From the IMG/VR virus record IMGVR_UViG_3300033148_003679, positions 1 to 64,000 of that record: 64,000 nucleotides of DNA; one strand, given 5' to 3'. A program made the position numbers and the translations under genes. Of this stretch, positions 26,243 to 34,149 are shown in pieces (position 1 is the first letter of the stretch; each line of letters opens with the position of its first letter). The notes beneath the pieces were generated by a model. The model was not told where the DNA came from, searched no databases, and saw only the letters and a program-made list of their open reading frames with translations. This DNA comes from a virus.

Positions 26243-27594
26243 AGATCGAGTACCCCTTGCCGGGACCAATGTTCAATCCGCTGCCGCGCGATCTCACAAT
26301 ACTGTTCGTCCTTCTCGATCCCAATAAACGAACGGTTCTCCAGATAAGCGGCAATACCAGTTGTACCGCTACCCATGAAAGGATCGAGTACCGTGCCGCC
26401 TGTTGGCATACGGGTCAATCGGCACAGATATCGCATAAGAGGGACATTTTTCACTGTGGGATGCCCGTTACGATGGCATCTTACTTTTTGACCTTTATCA
26501 TTTAGATGGTGCGTTGAATCCAGTTGGCCACATTTCAAACATGGCAGATGACCTATAAGTCCTTGTTCTCGTTCAGACCGAGACGCTTTACTAGTATAGC
26601 ATATTCGTTTAAAGTAGCGGGACACACCACCAATGCCCGGATACCGTGTAGTTACTACTCCTCCACCGATATTGATCGCGCTACCCTTGTTCTTCCCACC
26701 ACCGGTTTTATAATTACCTTCAGTTGTAATTTCACTCTGCTCGTCCACCATCTCGGCAGCCGTCTCGTCCAAGATTAGATTCGCAGGCCAGCGACCTTGT
26801 ACTGTCTTTTCTGCTGCCTCCATCCCAATTTTATTCCATCCATCATCATTTAAGTTTCTATTCTTAGTCAATCCTGGCTGGTATGTATGCTCTTCCTTCC
26901 CTATCCGCGCCCCGTCAATCCATAACCCGGCAACTCCCCACTTTTCGGCATTCTGCGCGAACGTACCGTCCAGCGGTTTCATCGCTAACACAATTGGCTC
27001 GTATGCAGGTTTGAGTGCCGTCCCATACCCGTCCCACTGCTTAGCGAGATCAGTTGCAGGAGCGGTGATGTCAACACCATGACCAAAAGATTCTGATGTA
27101 CCATAACCACTGTTTTGACTATGTATTGTATAATTTGTGTCACGGCCTTGTTCTCGAAATTGGATTGACTGTGTTTTGCCAATTACTTCCCTCTCAACCC
27201 CTGCTGCCTTATCAATCGCCTTGCTAATATCATGCGATTTCGGAAAGCCTGACCCGTACACCCAAAGTAACGGCCCGTACAGAAATCCCATACAATCCCG
27301 TATCTCCCACCCTGCATCTTCGATAGCGCACGTCAACCGATGATATGTACGGGTACCGCCAAACGCTATAAGCATCGCACCTGGTTTGGCTACGCGGAGA
27401 GCTTCGTGCCATAGTTCAACATTTGCGGCAGGATTGTCCTTTGGTTTATCAAACTCTTTTGCCATGAACCCTATCATATACGGCGGATCGCAGATTATCG
27501 TGTCTACACTATTCTCCGGCATCTCGCGCATAACGGTCAAACAGTCATCGTGATACAGGATCGTCTTCCCATACTCATAATACGGTTCAGCCAT
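26239..27594 (-). CDS. Site-specific DNA methyltransferase (N6-adenine or N4-cytosine)
   Basis: 451 aa. Catalytic motif DPPYMIGFMAKEFD near residue 37 and the SAM motif LDPFMGSGTTGIAAYLENRS near the C-terminus: this order is that of beta-class methyltransferases. A large central insertion carries two Cys-x2-Cys/His groups (CLKCGQLDSTHH, RCHRNGHP), perhaps a zinc module for target recognition. No restriction endonuclease is adjacent, so it is an orphan enzyme, probably protecting phage DNA. It ends by overlapping the 24-residue peptide. Confidence 0.86.
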   Translation of the reverse strand: MAEPYYEYGKTILYHDDCLTVMREMPENSVDTIICDPPYMIGFMAKEFDKPKDNPAANVELWHEALRVAKPGAMLIAFGGTRTYHRLTCAIEDAGWEIRDCMGFLYGPLLWVYGSGFPKSHDISKAIDKAAGVEREVIGKTQSIQFREQGRDTNYTIHSQNSGYGTSESFGHGVDITAPATDLAKQWDGYGTALKPAYEPIVLAMKPLDGTFAQNAEKWGVAGLWIDGARIGKEEHTYQPGLTKNRNLNDDGWNKIGMEAAEKTVQGRWPANLILDETAAEMVDEQSEITTEGNYKTGGGKNKGSAINIGGGVVTTRYPGIGGVSRYFKRICYTSKASRSEREQGLIGHLPCLKCGQLDSTHHLNDKGQKVRCHRNGHPTVKNVPLMRYLCRLTRMPTGGTVLDPFMGSGTTGIAAYLENRSFIGIEKDEQYCEIARQRIEHWSRQGVLDL

Positions 27595-27720
27595 AATTCA
27601 AATATTACCTTCTATCATATAGCTAGCTAGCACTCAACTATCAACACAATCATTATATATGTCGAACCAGTTTACGCATCGTTGTTGCTATATCCTCCTA
27701 ACAAGAACTAACAAGAATTA

Positions 27721-27776
27721 CCCCGCTCAGAGCTTTTTATGGCAAGCCGGACCTTTTTACTATAAATCGAGCGGGG
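27721..27776 (-). other. Long hairpin with CCCCGCTC / GAGCGGGG arms
   Basis: Eight-base perfect arms enclose about 40 bases. On the minus strand the structure lies in the leader of the methyltransferase gene, after the 27786-28094 gene. An AGGAGG site and a 16-codon frame (MRKLVRHIMIVLIVEC) follow it. It may be a processing site, an attenuator or a terminator; the lack of a following T-run makes simple termination less likely. Confidence 0.45.
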
Positions 27777-27785
27777 TAACAGACT

Positions 27786-28094
27786 CTATTTTTTCTTTTT
27801 CTCTGACGGTTTCCGTTTCGCTTTTGCTTTTTTCTTTGATTTAACACATTTTAACTCACATCTACTCAAAATCGCTACTTTAGGTATCTTTACCAACCCG
27901 TCTACTATACCACTATTCGGTTCCTGTGTCAGTACAACCATTACATAAACATTGTCTTCTGCATAAACCTGACCTACCGTAACCATCTCGAAAGGATCAC
28001 CCTCAAAAAACTTTTCGGCTTCCTCTTTTGTAAACCATCTCATGTTGTCCGGCGAATTCGCGTCTATCCATTCAATTCTTTCTACTGGTAACAT
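27786..28094 (-). CDS. Hypothetical protein with Lys-rich tail
   Basis: 102 aa. A beta-rich body (EMVTVGQVYAEDNVYVMVVL) is followed by about 20 residues of Lys, Arg and Ser, suggesting nucleic acid contact. I recognise no family. It starts close after the end of the 56-residue gene, so it belongs to the same small-gene operon. Confidence 0.6.
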   Translation of the reverse strand: MLPVERIEWIDANSPDNMRWFTKEEAEKFFEGDPFEMVTVGQVYAEDNVYVMVVLTQEPNSGIVDGLVKIPKVAILSRCELKCVKSKKKAKAKRKPSEKKKK

Positions 28095-28097
28095 GGT

Positions 28098-28268
28098 CTA
28101 TGCCTTATCTGTTTCTTTTCTATTGTTATACTGTCTATGGCCAACAGAATACTTTGTCACATGCAAATTTCGTTTCCATGCAGGCCAACTCTTTATCGTC
28201 GCTCGGGCTACACTGGCCAGTTTCCAGAAATCCATATTCTCAACATTAATACGTTTGGTTATTGCCAT
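28098..28268 (-). CDS. Small conserved basic phage protein
   Basis: 56 aa: MAITKRINVENMDFWKLASV, then a segment with SWPAWKRNLHV and a basic tail. The Trp-Pro-x-Trp-Lys-Arg pattern is found in many short phage proteins of unknown role. The start codon overlaps the stop of the next upstream gene as TAATG, which supports a real gene. Confidence 0.65.
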   Translation of the reverse strand: MAITKRINVENMDFWKLASVARATIKSWPAWKRNLHVTKYSVGHRQYNNRKETDKA

Positions 28269-28474
28269 TACTTTTTCCCGTCACTTGCATATAACCCGTC
28301 TCTATCTTCCCACTTAAAACTAGACTCCTGCTGAAACTGTCGTTTAAGACAGAGCCGACAATGCCGGTGTTCTCGTCCACGCTGAGTCCACGATTTACCA
28401 TCATATTTCCACCAATGTCCGTATATAGCACAGATTTCGCCATTAAGAGCCATTTCCTGTACAGATGTCGCCAT
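28268..28474 (-). CDS. Small Trp/Cys/His-rich protein
   Basis: 68 aa, with GHWWKYDGKSWTQRGREHRH and a Cys-x2-Cys (HCRLCLKRQ). The Cys/His cluster suggests a zinc site. It has a good GAGGAG ribosome site and overlaps the downstream gene by one base. Function unknown. Confidence 0.65.
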   Translation of the reverse strand: MATSVQEMALNGEICAIYGHWWKYDGKSWTQRGREHRHCRLCLKRQFQQESSFKWEDRDGLYASDGKK

Positions 28475-28519
28475 TTTTGTATTCTCCTCTACACGAAGTC
28501 TGTAGGTTTTGCAGTAAGT

Positions 28520-28807
28520 CTATAGGTCTTGTAACAAATCGTTTACCCGGTTATGTATTATTACTAACGGTGGTTCGGGCGGATCATGTAAGGGTTCGAT
28601 AAGCCCGCCCCCGCCACACGTCTGGCAAAACGGGTTATGTCCGTCACAGTCGGGACACAACTCTAACACAAACGGGTTACACCAACAAGGGGTGTCAACA
28701 TAGTTGGTATGTTCCTTTATATCTGTCCTTGGCGACGGCATTATATGTACAATATCGTCTCGTTCTTTATTAGCCCATTCCCATCCAGAACAGAATCTTG
28801 TGCACAT
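28520..28807 (-). CDS. Zinc-ribbon-like Cys-rich protein
   Basis: 95 aa. Cys pairs are packed in the centre: CWCNPFVLELCPDCDGHN, then FCQTCGGGGL, which resembles the DnaJ Cys-rich zinc module (CxxCxGxG). The N-terminus is Trp- and Arg-rich. It is expected to bind zinc and probably nucleic acid or protein. The rest cannot be assigned. Confidence 0.65.
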   Translation of the reverse strand: MCTRFCSGWEWANKERDDIVHIMPSPRTDIKEHTNYVDTPCWCNPFVLELCPDCDGHNPFCQTCGGGGLIEPLHDPPEPPLVIIHNRVNDLLQDL

Positions 28808-28822
28808 GTTCCTGCTATTCCT

Positions 28823-29050
28823 TTAAGTAGTAAGGTGGCTATACTTATGCTTCAGCAACCACTCTTGCGAGTCGTCGATCCAAGCGTATGTCACGAATTC
28901 GCCGCTGTGATCCATAAAGGATAAAGTGTCATTATCCCCTTTGGCTGTAGTTATTAGCCGAATTGAGAAGTCGCAGGATTGATACGCCTGAATGATTATC
29001 TTCTCTGCCTTATTGTGGGTCATTTTTGTTGGTAATTCGTGAATATCCAT
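28823..29050 (-). CDS. Hypothetical protein
   Basis: 75 aa from ATG 29050 (MDIHELPTKMTHNKAEKIII), which has a GAGAGGAAT site; an upstream in-frame ATG at 29116 lacks one. It has a helix then a mixed domain with FMDHSGEFVTYAWIDDS. It is the first gene after the promoter at 29.22 kb. No family is recognised. Confidence 0.6.
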   Translation of the reverse strand: MDIHELPTKMTHNKAEKIIIQAYQSCDFSIRLITTAKGDNDTLSFMDHSGEFVTYAWIDDSQEWLLKHKYSHLTT

Positions 29051-29220
29051 TTTCTGATTATTCCTCTCAAATATCGTCTTGTTTCTCTGCTCTTTTAACA
29101 AGAAAAATAGTAGCAAGGCGATGCTCGATGCCGTACACAGAAAGGAGGAGGAAAGAGTAGAGGGACATCACATAACCTTGCTACTATAATTATTTCCTAT
29201 GTACTACCTACGCATGATCT

Positions 29221-29250
29221 ATTATACCATAAACAAGAGCAAAAAGTCAA
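29221..29250 (-). promoter_or_regulatory. Leftward promoter for 29.05-26 kb genes
   Basis: Minus strand TTGACT (29245-29250), 18-base spacer, TATAAT (29221-29226) with TG before the -10. The leader continues with GCGTAGGTAGTACATAGG. Nearly identical to the promoter at 31.22 kb. Confidence 0.75.
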
Positions 29251-29417
29251 ATTACAACTATACCCGCACCCGCCACTATTACCGCTCTTTCCTGCGCACT
29301 CCTTGATAACTTCTTGCCATTGTTATCATTTGCCGCTGGGGCGAACAATCCTGTAGAAAATTTTTGGCCTATACAAAAAGCTGACAGAACAGTGAAAAAA
29401 GAGGTGGGGGTGAGTGA

Positions 29418-29471
29418 TATACTAACCTTATACTAATTTCATACTAATTCATACTAATTTAGTATATCCAA
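29418..29471. repeat. Tandem tactaat direct repeat, left copy
   Basis: Several 10-11 base units of the kind CATACTAATT in tandem, ending AGTATATCCAA. A second, 43-base copy at 29981-30023 matches it except for one unit. They flank the lone gene at 29546-29950. Confidence 0.75.
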
Positions 29472-29545
29472 GTACTGCTGGCAAAACTGTCAACCATTAA
29501 TATTGTCCTCTTCGGGGTGTGACAAAAGAATAAGCAAAAGGATAA

Positions 29546-29950
29546 CTATTCGCTCCGGAACTCCAGTGTTACAATCAGTTTGCCGTATGCTCTCTCGATA
29601 TTGTCGAGCCACCACTCATCTTCAAACTGTTCCATGCACTCATTGGTCTGTAAGGGATCCATGTCAGATAGAATTGAAACGACAAGCTGTGCAAATCCGC
29701 CGGACTCGGGATCTGTGATGATATAGAGAAAGGCTTCCGATATTGAAATGTATTTGCCAGCATTCCGAAAGATGTCACCTAGTAAGACTAACAGGAACCG
29801 ATTTTTTTCAATAAACGAGACTACAGCGTCGCGTTCGCGGAATATGAAACATGTTTCAAGTGAGTCTATCGTGGATGCAGTAGCTTTTTGTCGAAGGAAA
29901 TGAGGAATTGCAACATTCTTAAAGTGATAATGCCGGTTGAAAAGGAGCAT
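29546..29950 (-). CDS. Hypothetical protein in a repeat-bordered cassette
   Basis: 134 aa, starting MLLFNRHYHFKNVAIPHFLR. It has a hydrophobic helical middle (RFLLVLLGDIFRNAGKYISI) and an acidic C-terminal third (EQFEDEWWLDN). I do not recognise a family. The gene is isolated and bordered on both sides by the same direct repeat, which suggests gain by recombination. A membrane-associated or helical soluble protein are both possible. Confidence 0.55.
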   Translation of the reverse strand: MLLFNRHYHFKNVAIPHFLRQKATASTIDSLETCFIFRERDAVVSFIEKNRFLLVLLGDIFRNAGKYISISEAFLYIITDPESGGFAQLVVSILSDMDPLQTNECMEQFEDEWWLDNIERAYGKLIVTLEFRSE

Positions 29951-29980
29951 CGAGTTTACCGCCTTTTGTTGTATTCTCTT

Positions 29981-30023
29981 TATACTAACCTTACACTAAT
30001 TCATACTAATTTAATATATCCAA
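29981..30023. repeat. Tandem tactaat direct repeat, right copy
   Basis: 43 bases, TATACTAACC then ACTAATTCATACTAATTT and ATATATCCAA; partner of the 29418-29471 copy. It could be the scar of an insertion, or operator/iteron-like sites. Confidence 0.75.
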
Positions 30024-30046
30024 ACTTATTTAAACTCCTTTGTGGT

Positions 30047-30076
30047 CTGACTTTTTAATTTTGTTTATGGTATAAT
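30047..30076 (+). promoter_or_regulatory. Rightward promoter pointing into the D12 methyltransferase 3' end
   Basis: CTGACT, 18-base spacer, TATAAT, then CATACGTAGATAGTACACAGG. It is antisense to the methyltransferase gene and forms, with the promoter at 31219-31248, an inverted repeat of about 53 bases around that gene. Confidence 0.6.
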
Positions 30077-30107
30077 AGATCATACGTAGATAGTACACAG
30101 GCAAATT

Positions 30108-31196
30108 TCAGGATCCCTTTTCAAGTAAAAACAGGAACTCTTTATTAGGTTTCTGTACATCTCGTAACCATTGATTAGTCCATTTCATGCCTGCCATCAC
30201 ATTCTTCTTGTAGTCGAGTTCCACGACTTCCAGAACCTTGCCGTTACTTTGCAGAATATCGTTGAGTTCATTAGCTGTTGCTCGACCACCAGAACTGTAG
30301 GACAGGATGATCCACCGGGCTTGAGTTGTTTTAATCAATCTCTCGATTGCCTCGACTGCAATGAAACGCCCGCTGACGCTACGTCGAAAGTTCTCAAATA
30401 CAGATACAGCCACCTTGTCCGACGTGTCCTTGCGACGATTCGCCTTGCCGAACAAAACAGGCTTGTCGAAGAGGCAGATGCTCGTCCAGACGTGGTAGTA
30501 GGATGCATACCGGACTCGCGAAGGTGGCATCTTCTCGTTGTTCGATCCGTAGGGCGGGTCGAAGTAGGCAAGGTCTACGGACACACGTGGGACGAGATCA
30601 AAGATGTCACTTCGGAACACTTGGTGTTCTCGTGATGCCTTAAAGACATCCGGCACCTTGAGCATCAGTTCCTTGTATGAACGAGCAGACCAGTCCTTGA
30701 GATACGAAACGAAATGGCCAAGGGTATTATCCACCCGATCCAGTGCCAATATGAGACTGGTAAGAGCCACGGCCCGATCAACACCATCAAGATCGAGTGA
30801 GTCTATCTCCTGCCGGATAGCATCCAGTTTTCGCGTATTGTGTACTTGCCAAGGTTTCTTGAGACCGTCCTGCTGGACTGCACAGCCCCCGTTGGGTTTT
30901 CCACCGTAGTGCTCTGTGAACCAACCATCAACGGGGGATACGGCATTAAGATGAGCGATTAACTCCTGATACTGCCAGGGTTGTTTCTGATTGAGAAGAT
31001 AGCAGGTGCCAAAGACTTCCGACCAAACCGCAAGATCGTTGCACAGAACCCTATATCCAGACTTTGCTAAAGCCTGTGATACACGCGTAGTCCCAGAGAA
31101 TCCATCCAGTATCGTGCGCGCATTAACACGCTTAACAAGTTGAAGTATCTGCGGAATTAGCTTCGCTTTTGAACCTATATACTTAATACTTTCCAT
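30108..31196 (-). CDS. D12-class adenine-N6 DNA methyltransferase
   Basis: 362 aa. Starts MESIKYIGSKAKLIPQI (the YIGSK element that opens this class), then the SAM motif ILDGFSGTTRVSQALAKSGY and the catalytic FDPPYGSNN near residue 210. Length and order fit D12 enzymes such as those of type II systems. Its base composition is more GC-rich than its neighbours, suggesting transfer. No endonuclease is adjacent. The ATG lies directly at the end of the leader box, so the leader is very short. Confidence 0.88.
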   Translation of the reverse strand: MESIKYIGSKAKLIPQILQLVKRVNARTILDGFSGTTRVSQALAKSGYRVLCNDLAVWSEVFGTCYLLNQKQPWQYQELIAHLNAVSPVDGWFTEHYGGKPNGGCAVQQDGLKKPWQVHNTRKLDAIRQEIDSLDLDGVDRAVALTSLILALDRVDNTLGHFVSYLKDWSARSYKELMLKVPDVFKASREHQVFRSDIFDLVPRVSVDLAYFDPPYGSNNEKMPPSRVRYASYYHVWTSICLFDKPVLFGKANRRKDTSDKVAVSVFENFRRSVSGRFIAVEAIERLIKTTQARWIILSYSSGGRATANELNDILQSNGKVLEVVELDYKKNVMAGMKWTNQWLRDVQKPNKEFLFLLEKGS

Positions 31197-31218
31197 GTGT
31201 ACTACCTGCGCATGATCT

Positions 31219-31248
31219 ATTATACCATAAACAGAATCAAAAAGTCAA
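31219..31248 (-). promoter_or_regulatory. Leftward promoter of the D12 methyltransferase
   Basis: Minus strand TTGACT, 18-base spacer, TATAAT, then GATCATGCGCAGGTAGTACAC and the ATG. The leader is only about 15 bases. Confidence 0.75.
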
Positions 31249-31434
31249 AAACGCACTACAAATAAAACACTGCATATAAGACACTGCATACTGTAAATAA
31301 AGCACTTTATAAACAAGGTACTACCTGCAAATAAAGCACTATAACGCAATACGAAAAAGAATGCGGAGCGTCAAGTGGCTGGGGTTTGGGATTTGAGATG
31401 AGAATATGGGAGAGGGTGAATGGTCACCCCCCCC

Positions 31435-31860
31435 TGTCAAGAGAAAACAGGTTGACGCACCTTTTGTCAACAGATAACAGGAAACAGGTTGCACTGGTAG
31501 TTGTCAAGAGAAGGGTTTGCACTTGTTTACTAGTTTCTGGTGTATGTCAAGGGAGTGGTTTGCGCTGGGAGGGTACGAGGTTGTCAACTGTTTACATTAT
31601 TCTGTTCTGGTTGTAGGTGTCAAGGAAGGAGTTGCGGTGTCTATTGCTGGTGTTTGTCAAGAGAAGAGTTTGCGTTTGTTTTAGCAGTTCTAGTAAGAGA
31701 GAGGGTTGAGCGCGGAAAGTATGAAAATGTATGTACTTGTCAAGAGAAAAGGTTGTACTGGTTGTAGTGGTGGTAGTAGTGGTTGTCAAGTATAGAGGTT
31801 GCATGCGGGTGGAACGCGGTATGGTGAGGTAGTGTCAAGAAATGAGCGTGCAATGGCTGG
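31435..31860 (+). repeat. About ten TGTCAAGAGAA-RGGTTTGC motifs
   Basis: TGTCAA begins near 31435, 31465, 31502, 31555, 31582, 31618, 31655, 31738, 31783 and 31833. Most copies continue as AGAGAARRG then GTTTGCR or GTTGCA. Spacings (27-83 bases) are irregular, unlike CRISPR. Candidate iterons or operators. Confidence 0.7.
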
Positions 31861-32152
31861 TTTAGAGTGGAGCAAGTATCGTGCCGTGGCGTGAGGGACG
31901 CGAGGTTGGCGCGTAGCAGGCGAACTCGAAAACGCTATATGATCTATCGCTGAAATCTGGTAAACTTGGGTATGATACTTGCTAGCGGCAGCAAGAAACA
32001 TACCAGTCGAATCCGACCAGGGCAAGAGCACTTGAGCCGGCATAAACCGTTGATATTACTGTACTTATGGCAGAAACGCTCAAAAGGGCACGATATGCGG
32101 TATGTTTGATAGCTATGTAACTTGTTGAGTGGTAAGGACTTACAGATTCGGC

Positions 32153-32181
32153 TTGACAACGCATACAGGGCGTGGTATAAT
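32153..32181 (+). promoter_or_regulatory. First rightward early promoter
   Basis: TTGACA, 17-base spacer, TGGTATAAT. The first of seven near-identical promoters in the right arm. Confidence 0.78.
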
Positions 32182-32222
32182 TAGGTATGATGAAGATGAT
32201 GAAATGAAAGGAGGTGAGATTG

Positions 32223-32480
32223 ATGGAGAACCAAAGCGCAAAGGTAGCAAAAAGGAGAAAGATTATGATAACCACTGAGTATATTGAAGGAGTTAGTGAA
32301 AGAGTCAAGGCGTCTTATCGCACCGCATGGAACTACTTCAGAGATATAAGAGATGACGCGACACGCGCAGAATTGAAAGCGGTGGGAACGCGGATTGACC
32401 GATACAGGGATCAGCTTGCAACGCTTGAGCATATGCGCCAAGTGAAGTTGTTGAATATGGGATCAGACAAAAGGAGGTGA
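32223..32480 (+). CDS. Small basic early protein
   Basis: 85 aa from ATG 32223, behind AAAGGAGGTGAG. Helical and charged: a basic N-terminus (MENQSAKVAKRRKIMITTEY), helices, and a Lys/Arg-rich end. Possible DNA-binding or inhibitor protein; no family recognised. First gene of the first early operon. Confidence 0.6.
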   Translation: MENQSAKVAKRRKIMITTEYIEGVSERVKASYRTAWNYFRDIRDDATRAELKAVGTRIDRYRDQLATLEHMRQVKLLNMGSDKRR

Positions 32481-32485
32481 ACGAA

Positions 32486-32737
32486 ATGAAAGACGTGAAA
32501 GAGATTAAGGTAGCGGTATGGGCAGAGCAAACGGGTTTTCGTGCAGGCACGCGATGCCTCGACACGGATCTCTATGACGACGACAACGATGATGTGAACG
32601 TCTACCGAGGCACCGCGAAAGAGCTACTTGATGTTGCAGCCGCCTACCGTCGGAACGCGGCACAGGACGCTGCTCATACCCACACGTACGAACTGCGAGT
32701 TGCACGAATTCTAGAGGAAGAAGTAGCAAATACTTGA
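32486..32737 (+). CDS. Hypothetical early protein
   Basis: 83 aa from ATG 32486 behind AAAAGGAGGTGAAC. It contains a short acidic stretch (DLYDDDNDDVNVYRG) followed by an Ala-rich helix. It overlaps the ribosome site of the preceding gene's end, so the pair is coupled. No known fold. Confidence 0.55.
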   Translation: MKDVKEIKVAVWAEQTGFRAGTRCLDTDLYDDDNDDVNVYRGTAKELLDVAAAYRRNAAQDAAHTHTYELRVARILEEEVANT

Positions 32738-32804
32738 AAACTCGACACTGGATCACTGGATTAGCTGGACCAGAAAGTTTAGATTACATTTGTAATCCAA
32801 TAAG

Positions 32805-32870
32805 ACAGTGACTATAGTTATAGTTTACAACTATGGTCATAGTTCACGACTATGATTATAGTTCATACTT
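32805..32870. promoter_or_regulatory. Palindromic operator cluster, copy 1
   Basis: Units such as ACTATAGTTATAGT, AACTATGGTCATAGTT and ACTATGATTATAGT, each a two-fold palindrome of 7-base arms around two bases. Cluster sits between the first two early operons; two further units recur at 34150-34190. Confidence 0.6.
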
Positions 32871-33014
32871 GGAGAATGAAGTAAAGAGAGGACACGAAAA
32901 CGTAATTTGGTTGCAGAAACGTAATTCGATTACGAGAATGTAATCTGGTTACGAGAATGTAATCTGCGCCTTGTGTGCCTTGTGCGTGTGCCTTGTGCTG
33001 CACGTAAACTCAAT

Positions 33015-33043
33015 TTGACAAACAGTACTGAATGTGGTATAAT
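33015..33043 (+). promoter_or_regulatory. Early promoter
   Basis: TTGACA, 17-base spacer, TGTGGTATAATATA. Followed after 68 bases by the 33112 gene. Confidence 0.75.
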
Positions 33044-33111
33044 ATATGTAAGGAAGAAGAAAAACAACCAGACGAATTAGAATGCCAAGGACAAGGAGGT
33101 GAAATAGAGAA

Positions 33112-33438
33112 ATGGATGAACAGAAAGAGAAACAAGTGTTTATGGCAGAGCCAAACACAACACCCGACCAAATTGTAAAACTGAGATACTGTGACATACC
33201 GAGTGAAGCTACTGCCGGTATACTGTTGATCGACGACAATCAAGAACTCAGTGTCAAAGACAAGGCATTACGCACATTGAAGATTGAACGACGTGACGGT
33301 GACTCGCACCTAAAAGCGTGGATTCGCGCAATGTGTATAGAGAACGGATTCGAGTATACCGAACCTGCGCCACGTGAAATTACAGACTCGATTCTTAATA
33401 ATGCTGCTGCTAGTCGGTTTATGTTCGTCATTGCATAA
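33112..33438 (+). CDS. Hypothetical early protein
   Basis: 108 aa with a strong AAGGAGGTGAAATAGAGAA site. The sequence is helical (IVKLRYCDIPSEATAG) and ends FMFVIA. No motif is recognised. First gene after the promoter at 33.02 kb. Confidence 0.6.
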   Translation: MDEQKEKQVFMAEPNTTPDQIVKLRYCDIPSEATAGILLIDDNQELSVKDKALRTLKIERRDGDSHLKAWIRAMCIENGFEYTEPAPREITDSILNNAAASRFMFVIA

Positions 33439-33475
33439 ACAAGGAATTTAGAAGTACAAGGAGGTGAATAGAGAA

Positions 33476-33673
33476 ATGAACAAAAATCAGCAACAGACAA
33501 TTCAAGAAATGATAGGTCGTCGTGTTCGTGTAAACGATTATGGTGATATATATCATGGCAAAGTTTATGCAATTGTGCAAGGACCAAGCGATGAGCCTGT
33601 GGTACGTCTTCGATTGGATGACTCAAACATGAGGTTTGAAGCATTATTGAGCGAATGTGCTAGAGTAAGTTGA
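33476..33673 (+). CDS. Small hypothetical protein
   Basis: 65 aa from ATG 33476 behind AAGGAGGTGAATAGAG. A beta-rich middle (VRVNDYGDIYHGKVYAIVQG) is typical of a small SH3-like or OB-like fold, but this is weak. Transcribed with the neighbouring gene. Confidence 0.55.
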   Translation: MNKNQQQTIQEMIGRRVRVNDYGDIYHGKVYAIVQGPSDEPVVRLRLDDSNMRFEALLSECARVS

Positions 33674-33730
33674 CTTGTATATGTCAGATATAGACGTAAA
33701 CCGTTTTACCCGTATAAGGTGACACAAAAA

Positions 33731-33895
33731 ATGAATAGCAACAAGCAGGATACGACAATCGAAGAGTGTATGCCACAGGACTGGGCAGAGTGTCAGTATT
33801 GCGGTACTTTGTTTCTGACAATCGACAAGGCAGACATGTTCTGCTCGGAAGATTGCGAAATCCGGCACGATTGTCTGGATGAGGACTATAGCTAA
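33731..33895 (+). CDS. 54-residue zinc-ribbon protein
   Basis: MNSNKQDTTIEECMPQDWAE then CQYCGTLFLTIDKADMFC and SEDCE: a Cys-x2-Cys plus Cys-x3-Cys knuckle. The 33931 gene has the same pattern and is a paralogue. Possibly DNA-binding or regulatory. Confidence 0.6.
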   Translation: MNSNKQDTTIEECMPQDWAECQYCGTLFLTIDKADMFCSEDCEIRHDCLDEDYS

Positions 33896-33930
33896 CGAGG
33901 ACTATAGCTAACAGAGAGGAGCACCAGAAA

Positions 33931-34128
33931 ATGGACCAGAAACAACTCCAGAAATGCGCCTATTGCAAACGATTATTTGAGCTCGACGACTGGTCGGACG
34001 TTTACTGCTCACCCGAATGCGAAGAACAGGCAGCTTTGAGCGCAACATGCGACGCAGAACTGGTTTACAATCTGATGGAGTCAATCGGTTTGAGCTATTC
34101 AGACGCAGTTTCGATCACGATATCGTAG
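33931..34128 (+). CDS. Zinc-ribbon protein, paralogue of 33731 gene
   Basis: 65 aa. N-terminal Cys pairs CAYCKRLFELDDWSDVYC then SPECE match the 54-residue neighbour. The C-terminal part forms a helix (AELVYNLMESIGLSYSDAVS). Ribosome site GAGAGGAG. Such paired knuckles often act as small transcription or anti-host factors (inference). Confidence 0.65.
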   Translation: MDQKQLQKCAYCKRLFELDDWSDVYCSPECEEQAALSATCDAELVYNLMESIGLSYSDAVSITIS

Positions 34129-34149
34129 CAACTATTACACTTGTAATAC

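Larger units (their letters stand above)
29051..29545. other. Gene-free region with promoter, hairpin and repeats
   Basis: It holds the leftward promoter (29221-29250), its leader box, a TGATAAC / GTTATCA hairpin near 29310-29335, and the first 54-base copy of the tandem tactaat repeat (29418-29471). No other coding frame was found. Confidence 0.6.
31197..32222. other. Divergent gene-free control region, candidate origin
   Basis: About 1 kb between leftward and rightward genes. It holds the leftward promoter at 31.22 kb, three AATAAA(A/G)CACT units (31260-31345), about ten TGTCAAGAGAA-type motifs (31435-31860), and the rightward promoter at 32153-32181. Reading frames in it are low complexity and lack ribosome sites. 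Confidence 0.65.
32738..33111. other. Gene-free region with palindromic operators and GTAAT repeats
   Basis: Three AACTATRRTYATAGTT palindromes lie between about 32805 and 32870, four GTAAT(C/T)(T/C)GGTTACGAGAAT-type units at about 32895-32965, and the promoter at 33015-33043. No gene is seen. Confidence 0.6.

Noticed and set aside
31435-31860. CRISPR array
   Set aside because: Motifs are degenerate, spacing varies from 27 to 83 bases, and no cas gene is present.
31386-32308. Short frames in the divergent region on both strands
   Set aside because: Low complexity or serine-rich, no ribosome sites, overlapping the repeat motifs and the promoter.
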